Shown piece by piece: positions 58,653 through 64,000 of a stretch of DNA of 64,000 nucleotides. Numbering within the stretch: the first letter of the stretch is position 1; the number at the start of each line of letters is the position of its first letter. The DNA is from Achatina immaculata (Eukaryota; Mollusca; Gastropoda; Stylommatophora; Achatinidae): positions 24,202,084 to 24,266,083 of the forward strand of contig CM019719.1 of NCBI GenBank assembly GCA_009760885.1. The letters are read 5' to 3'. The position numbers were made by a program, and so were the translations under genes. The notes below the pieces were generated by a model that had not been told where the DNA came from, made no database searches, and saw only the letters and a program-made list of their open reading frames with translations.

Positions 58653-59352
58653 GTATGTCCAGTAGTCTCGCGGCGAGAGCTACTTATACTACGGCACCTC
58701 TGCTCTAGAGGCCGGCCACGTCTTATATACACTCATACTGGTGAAATATGCCTAAACCGGCTTAACTCTAGGGTGAAACATGATGACTGCTCATGTCACG
58801 GTACCTCGTTCTAGAGGTAGGTTACGTCCTAAATACGCCCATACACCTAAACCGGCTTAACCCATGGGTGAAACTTACTAGTGGCGAGGATTCGTCCTCC
58901 TGAAAAAAAGCTCCGTCCTGGTCAAAACTAGGAAGGGTAGCGGCCACGACCAAAAATGCTGAAGTCGGAGACACTGGACCAGTGCAGTCTAGATAGGCAA
59001 CTACCTCTCACCCGACGGGGATATATGCGTATCCTAATCACGTTGAGGTTTTCCAGTAAGAAAGTCCAACTGTAGGCTGGATGGGCAACATCTTACTCGG
59101 CGGTGATATACTGATATCCAAAACACGTTAAGGTTTTCCTGTGAGAAAGTCCAACTCTAGATTAAACTGGTGCAGCGAAAACCAGTGTCACGCAATCCCG
59201 CTTCTGTGACCTACCGAGAGTACAGGCCCAGTCCCCGCGATACTCTGAACCTCTTGTGGTCCTTTCGGGGACCACAGGAGGACAGGACCACAGGAGTAAA
59301 TTCAGTAGGATTACGGGACGGTCTTGGTGGTAGAAGCGAACGAAGAAGAAAA
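58653..59352 (+). mobile_element. Retroposon X, copy V (fused to copy IV)
   Basis: It begins inside a B unit (TATGTCCAGTAGTCTCGC) right after the copy IV tail and repeats B, linker, C array, 3' module and AACGAAGAAGAAAAG. GAAGTTC follows at 59353-59359 and precedes copy IV at 56669-56675, so IV plus V may be one insertion. Confidence 0.8.
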
Positions 59353-59673
59353 GAAGTTCCTCCTCGAGGAACCACTTACTTCCAACTGAGAATCACTGAC
59401 GTGTATGGTTAGTTTAAAATTGATTTATATTTGCTACCACGAAGAATGTCGCATTGATTGATTTATATTCGGGCCGTGTACTTAATTATATTAATGAAAT
59501 AACCTTCGTTTGCACATATCGTTGTCTTAATATCTCTCTATACGACAGAGCTAGAAATCGAAGTTGTTGAGTGGAATATCTGCAATTGGTATGTGATTGA
59601 CTACTCGAATAGAAACCGTTGTTATGGCCGGTTTACTATTTACTTTCCTAATTAAAGGTTTATAGTGCAAATT

Positions 59674-60004
59674 TTTTTCTATGGTTATGGCCAAACACCA
59701 TAAGAAATAGCATCTTATTAGCAGAAATGCAGATGAAACCACTAACAACAATTATTGAGGAAAGACGCTGGCGATGGTTGGGACATGTGCTCCGAATGAC
59801 TGACAACTCACTACCAAAAATAGCACTAAGATGGACACCACAGGGGAGCAGAAGTAAGGGTAGACCAAAAGAGACATGGAGAAGAACAACAGAAAGGATG
59901 TTGAGCAATAGAGGGCTCACCTGGGCAAGAGCAGAAAAAAAGGCGAAGGACAGGCATTTGTGGAAAACCCTTGCGGAAGTCCCATGTGCCCTGGGCACTT
60001 AAGG

Positions 60005-60033
<29 letters not shown>
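59674..60033 (+). mobile_element. LINE A 3' end with target-site duplication
   Basis: Flanked by AGTGCAAATT at 59664-59673 and 60034-60043. It encodes [55 protein letters not shown] and AEVPCALGT with an intact frame to the stop at 60000, then a (GA)n tail. This is the cleanest copy of the C-terminal region. Confidence 0.93.
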
Positions 60034-60035
<2 letters not shown>

Positions 60036-61334
60036 TGCAAATTACCGAAATCAGGGACCTGTGTAGGAAATATTCACATGGGTAAGCTCACAAAAATAAA
60101 AGCATATTCATGTTATTTTTTTTTATCTAAGTGACATGATATTGTTTGATCAACGAGATGTATTACTGTCGTCATATAAAATGTTTTACCTTACAAACTA
60201 ATAATGTTCGTAAGTGCATATAAAAAGAGTAATGAAAAAAAAATTGAGAGAAGCTCCAAAGCAAATTAGTTGAAACCAAAACTAAAAGAAGACGCAAGTT
60301 AGCGAAACTATTAATCAGGAAAAAGCAAGGCAGCAAAAAAAAAAAAAAAGGGGGAAGCCAAGAAAAAAAAAATCTTAGTTGACTGACCAAGTGGCACGGA
60401 AAAAGAATAACTGAGGAACTTTATGGAAACAGCAAGGGCCGCACAAAATGGAGAAATATGATATCAAACATTAACAGAGGAATATGAATAAAGAGATATA
60501 TAAAAATAAATCCTAAAATGAATGAAAAGGTATATAAAAATAAAAATAAAGTTGGTGGTAGTTGTAAATCTGGGAAAATAAAATTTATTATAAAAAGTGG
60601 AAAGAGAATAACGAATGAAAATTAAGATTTTCCAGCCACAAAATTTAAACGCGATAGATTTCTCGTTTTCGTTTTGTTTTGATTTTTGTTACGTGATTAT
60701 TGTTTTGTCCGATGAAACGGCCTTACGACTGAATCGTTTGACGTCTTTGCTATTTTGTTTTGTGTAAGTCTAAACACTTTGATTTCGCAATTTGAATAAA
60801 AATCTCAGTATTTTATATCTGGATGATTATTTTGATCACATTAAGTATCACTCCATTGTTACAAAAATACGTTGTTTTGCGCTGTTATTTATAGTTTATA
60901 TGTGGATATCCAGTGGTTTTAGTTTGTTGAATATTGCTTTATTTTTGAAAGAAAAGACTTTACATTTTAAGCCTTAATCGTGACTACAAGAAAGTGGGTA
61001 AATGTGTTTAGATTCAGCAAAATAAGAAATAACTTCAGTTCAAAGTTAATTTCACTTGTCTTGTTGTTCTCAAGGGACACAGTAGTTTGTAGTAAAGTGC
61101 CCCGAGAAATATCTTTGTTCTAATTTTTATTGTTGTTGCTTATTTAAAAAAAATGTTTTAAAACTGTTAACTGTTTCTTGAATTCTCATTTCAGCGAAGA
61201 ATTTATCAGCCTAGCGTCTAGAAATCCTCATTCACATACCGAACGCTGAATACTTCTGACACCCATTTCTTATACACCATTAACGTTTTCTATCATTACA
61301 ATAGTAAAATCTACTATTTCAGCTATTTGTTTTA

Positions 61335-61395
61335 CAATTCTCACAATGCACGGACATTGTTGCATGTTGTGTATAATTATTTCCCTTTACTGTTG
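61335..61395 (+). repeat. 60-bp dispersed repeat, copy 1
   Basis: TTCTCACAATGCACGGACATT then GTTGTGTATAATTATTT; matches 63936-63996. Confidence 0.7.
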
Positions 61396-61423
61396 GTTTT
61401 ATAAATAAGTACACCCTCTGTTG

Positions 61424-61454
61424 TATATATATATATATATATAGGGATATATGT

Positions 61455-61492
<38 letters not shown>
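61424..61492. repeat. (AT)n microsatellite with interruption
   Basis: Two TA runs separated by GGGATATATGTAGGGATA. Confidence 0.95.
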
Positions 61493-61495
<3 letters not shown>

Positions 61496-62239
61496 CAGTT
61501 ACTCTTCTCCTGAAAATTGATGTGTATTGTACTGTGTGCAGTTTTGTGCATTGAAAAGTAGTGGTTCTTGCTTTTGTTTAAATTTTTAATAATGGAAGAA
61601 ACTCAGATAATATTTATCGGAGCAGTGTTTGCCTTCAACTTCTTTATTTACTTTGTTTTCGTGCCATATGACTCATTTATATCGGTAGAATTAACACCCA
61701 AGACACACCTTCATGTTGGCACTGAATCTTGGCAGGTCACTCAACCGGCTTATATATTCAGCTAGAAACCTGTCACTCCACTGTGTCCTGTTTCTAAACA
61801 CACGTATATTTCACAGGGGATACAAATCGTGCTACACTTGTATTTCCAACGCCCAGGTGTTCATTTCATAGGTAGACCTAAACGTTTGTTGTTATTTTTG
61901 TTATAGAAAAGAACATGTATCATGCATGCCAGGTCTTTGTGATAAACTTCTACAGATCCTGCGTTTTTTAAAACCTAGCGTTACGATTTTATAGATAAAT
62001 TATGGGTGCATTTTAGGTAGTGTTTGTGTAAGAGAGGCTTATTTCACCGTATCGGAGAACAGTCGTGGTCCTGTTTTCATGGCTGTTGTATATGTCGAAA
62101 GAAAAAAAAAGTAGGACGAATATCTTGATTACAGTGTCGATAAAGCACATGTTTAACTTAGTGGCTAATTAAATGTGTTGTAAATGTATTCAGTTTATGC
62201 ATATATCTGTTTACGTTTTGTAAACAAAGGAAAACAAAG

Positions 62240-62244
62240 TGTGC

Positions 62245-62297
<53 letters not shown>
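62240..62297. repeat. (GT)n(GA)n compound microsatellite
   Basis: About 26 bp of GT followed by about 30 bp of GA. Confidence 0.95.
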
Positions 62298-62306
<9 letters not shown>

Positions 62307-63935
62307 AAGTGAGTGAATGAGTAAGTAGAAAGAGAGTGGAGCAGAAAGTTATCTAGCAGTAAAATTACTGTTCTTTCCATAACAAATAAAGAAATGGACT
62401 AATAATATTGCTTACATAACCCTGCGCTGCTTAAAAATATGTTTAAAATTCAGTTCACCGTGACCGCTATCACACTGCTTTACTTTACCAGTTTTTCTGT
62501 TCAGAAAATGTTGGAGACAGATAGTCTAACATAACATACTTTTTTAAATTCTTGTTTGGGGCAGGGGTGGATTCTGATCTGTTAAAAACACGAAATTTGT
62601 CTTATTATCTCTGGTGGTGGAAGAACTGTTACATTTTTTTCAGATTTGTGAAATAGCTGCCGTATCTTTGTGGGGTACAACAGTTTTTTTCTTAAAAAAC
62701 CACTTTTTTATTATAACTGTTCTATTCAGAGTTTCCAAACATAGGCTGGAAAAAAGCAAAATACCTGGCACCCAGTCTGTCTCTCATACTCTCCCTATCT
62801 GACCAACTCCTCCCTATTTCTGGACAATGACTTTATTATTCTCCCTGTGTCCTTAACTGACTTATTTTCCGTCTAGATCCCACGTTGTTCCGAAGATTTG
62901 AGCCTACTGTAACACAATGTCTTATAGACATTTACGTCGTTACTCTTTTGTAAGTGATTTGTTTTTGTGTGTGTGTGTGTGTGGTGATGGAGTTATTGCG
63001 TGACGCAGAAGTAGGAAAATGAAATAGCTCAAGTATATATAGACTGAAATATAAAGGAATGAAAACAAAGAGCTGCACACAAATGAGATTAAGACAAAGT
63101 TGTCAAACATTATGACACAAAGACTCGGTACAGAGTGTTACAGTCAGACATCTAGCTCTGAGAAAACGAGTAACAGCGCAATTACCGGTCCTGCCAGGAC
63201 GCGACCTTTAATAGAACTTCATATAAATAACTGCACTTTGCGTTGAATCAGACACTGCACTTTACAACGACTCAGTCAGGCTCAAGACACTGTCATCTAG
63301 TTGCTGAGTCTTGTGTGAACAAAATACTAGTTCATTGTATCGTGCAACCGTAGCTGGTAATGATTCATGTTGCGATATCAGTGTGTTAAAATAGTAGAGC
63401 AAAGTATTTAAGCTGGTATTATATGGTATATATAGGGAGGATATTTATTCACACCAGGGAACTGACGTTTTTATTCTATCGACAGGATTTTGATAGACAC
63501 GAGGATAGTCTCCTGGCCCAAAATTATCGTGTCCTGGTATTAATAGGTGTGAACTTCTCTTAGCTACATTCCAGCATGTGGATTATACTGTATTGGCTTG
63601 TCTCATTGGACTAGTGAAGCGCAGTTAGGTGCACTTCATAGTGCACCAACCGAAGTGGTAAGTTTGTTTTTTTTTTACAAATGGTACTAGTATTATATTT
63701 CTTAATGGTTTAATATTACGTGTTAAAATTTCATATAAAGCAAAAGTTATTTTGAACTGGTGACAGCCTGTGCTCTTGGATATAAACGATAATAATGTAC
63801 CACACATAAAATTAACGTCGACACATTTCACGTAGTTATCTTTTGTTCCACCGTTTTTCTTTTTTCCCTTCAGCCCTCTCAACTCAGGTGCACTCGCATC
63901 TACACGAGGATGATTTTTATATGAAGATTTTGTTA

Positions 63936-63996
63936 TTCTCATAATGCAACGACGTTCTTGTGCGTTGTGTATAATTATTTGCTTTTAATTGCTGAC
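63936..63996 (+). repeat. 60-bp dispersed repeat, copy 2
   Basis: TTCTCATAATGCAACGACGT then GTTGTGTATAATTATTT; same orientation as copy 1, about 2.6 kb apart. Confidence 0.7.
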
Positions 63997-64000
63997 AGGC

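Larger units (their letters stand above)
60044..64000. other. Right-hand intergenic sequence, no supported gene
   Basis: AT-rich, with only short ORFs lacking domains. It contains an (AT)n tract at 61424-61492, (GT)n-(GA)n at 62240-62297, (GT)n at 62967-62983, and a repeated 60-bp phrase at 61335 and 63936. Confidence 0.55.

Noticed and set aside
61568..61765. 65-codon ORF with a membrane-like segment
   Set aside because: AT-rich chance ORF, no signal of conservation or context.

Overview
The window is metazoan nuclear DNA: spliced genes with GT-AG introns, a Pol III tRNA gene, and a heavy load of non-LTR retrotransposons. The mix of RTE/BovB-like, RNase H-bearing I-like and CR1/L2-like LINEs, a mariner, tRNA-derived SINE-like units and abundant (GA)n, (GT)n and (AT)n tracts suggests a lophotrochozoan invertebrate, probably a mollusc. 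That assignment is an inference from repeat style and protein divergence, not proven by the sequence.

One host protein gene is visible. Thirteen coding exons of DNA topoisomerase III alpha (TOP3A) lie on the minus strand between 29155 and 845. Every junction is GT-AG and every phase agrees, giving 454 codons. They run from a probable mitochondrial presequence through the TOPRIM residues and the active-site tyrosine (Y353). The 3' end of the gene lies beyond the left edge. Its introns hold most of the repeats at 1-29 kb. These include a 4.1 kb RTE-like LINE with another LINE nested in it, several shorter RTE fragments, two TTAA-flanked MITE-like elements, a broken mariner, and two copies of an unusual retroposon called X here.

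From 29 to 64 kb no further protein gene is supported. An intact tRNA-Asn(GTT) lies at 37219-37292. Around it are LINE fragments of several families. One is a 3.4 kb LINE A copy (42.0-45.4 kb) that carries a 132-bp X insertion, and another is a BovB-like copy with a 5' inversion sitting inside a different LINE. There are also RNase H LINE 3' ends, a 5S-rRNA-like segment, a tRNA-like Pol III promoter unit and long microsatellites. The last 4 kb has no recognised gene.

The most interesting item is element X. It has no recognisable protein and is built from internal tandem arrays (about 107-bp and 88-bp units, plus a GC-rich unit) with a constant 3' module ending in (GAA)n. Four separate insertions have exact target-site duplications of 8 to 13 bp or disrupt a known LINE at a 7-bp duplication. 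Copies are truncated at the 5' end to different lengths (about 0.13 to 2.7 kb). This is the pattern of a non-autonomous retroposon moved by LINE machinery. A candidate partner is the RNase H LINE family in the same window, whose 3' ends also finish in (GAA)n.
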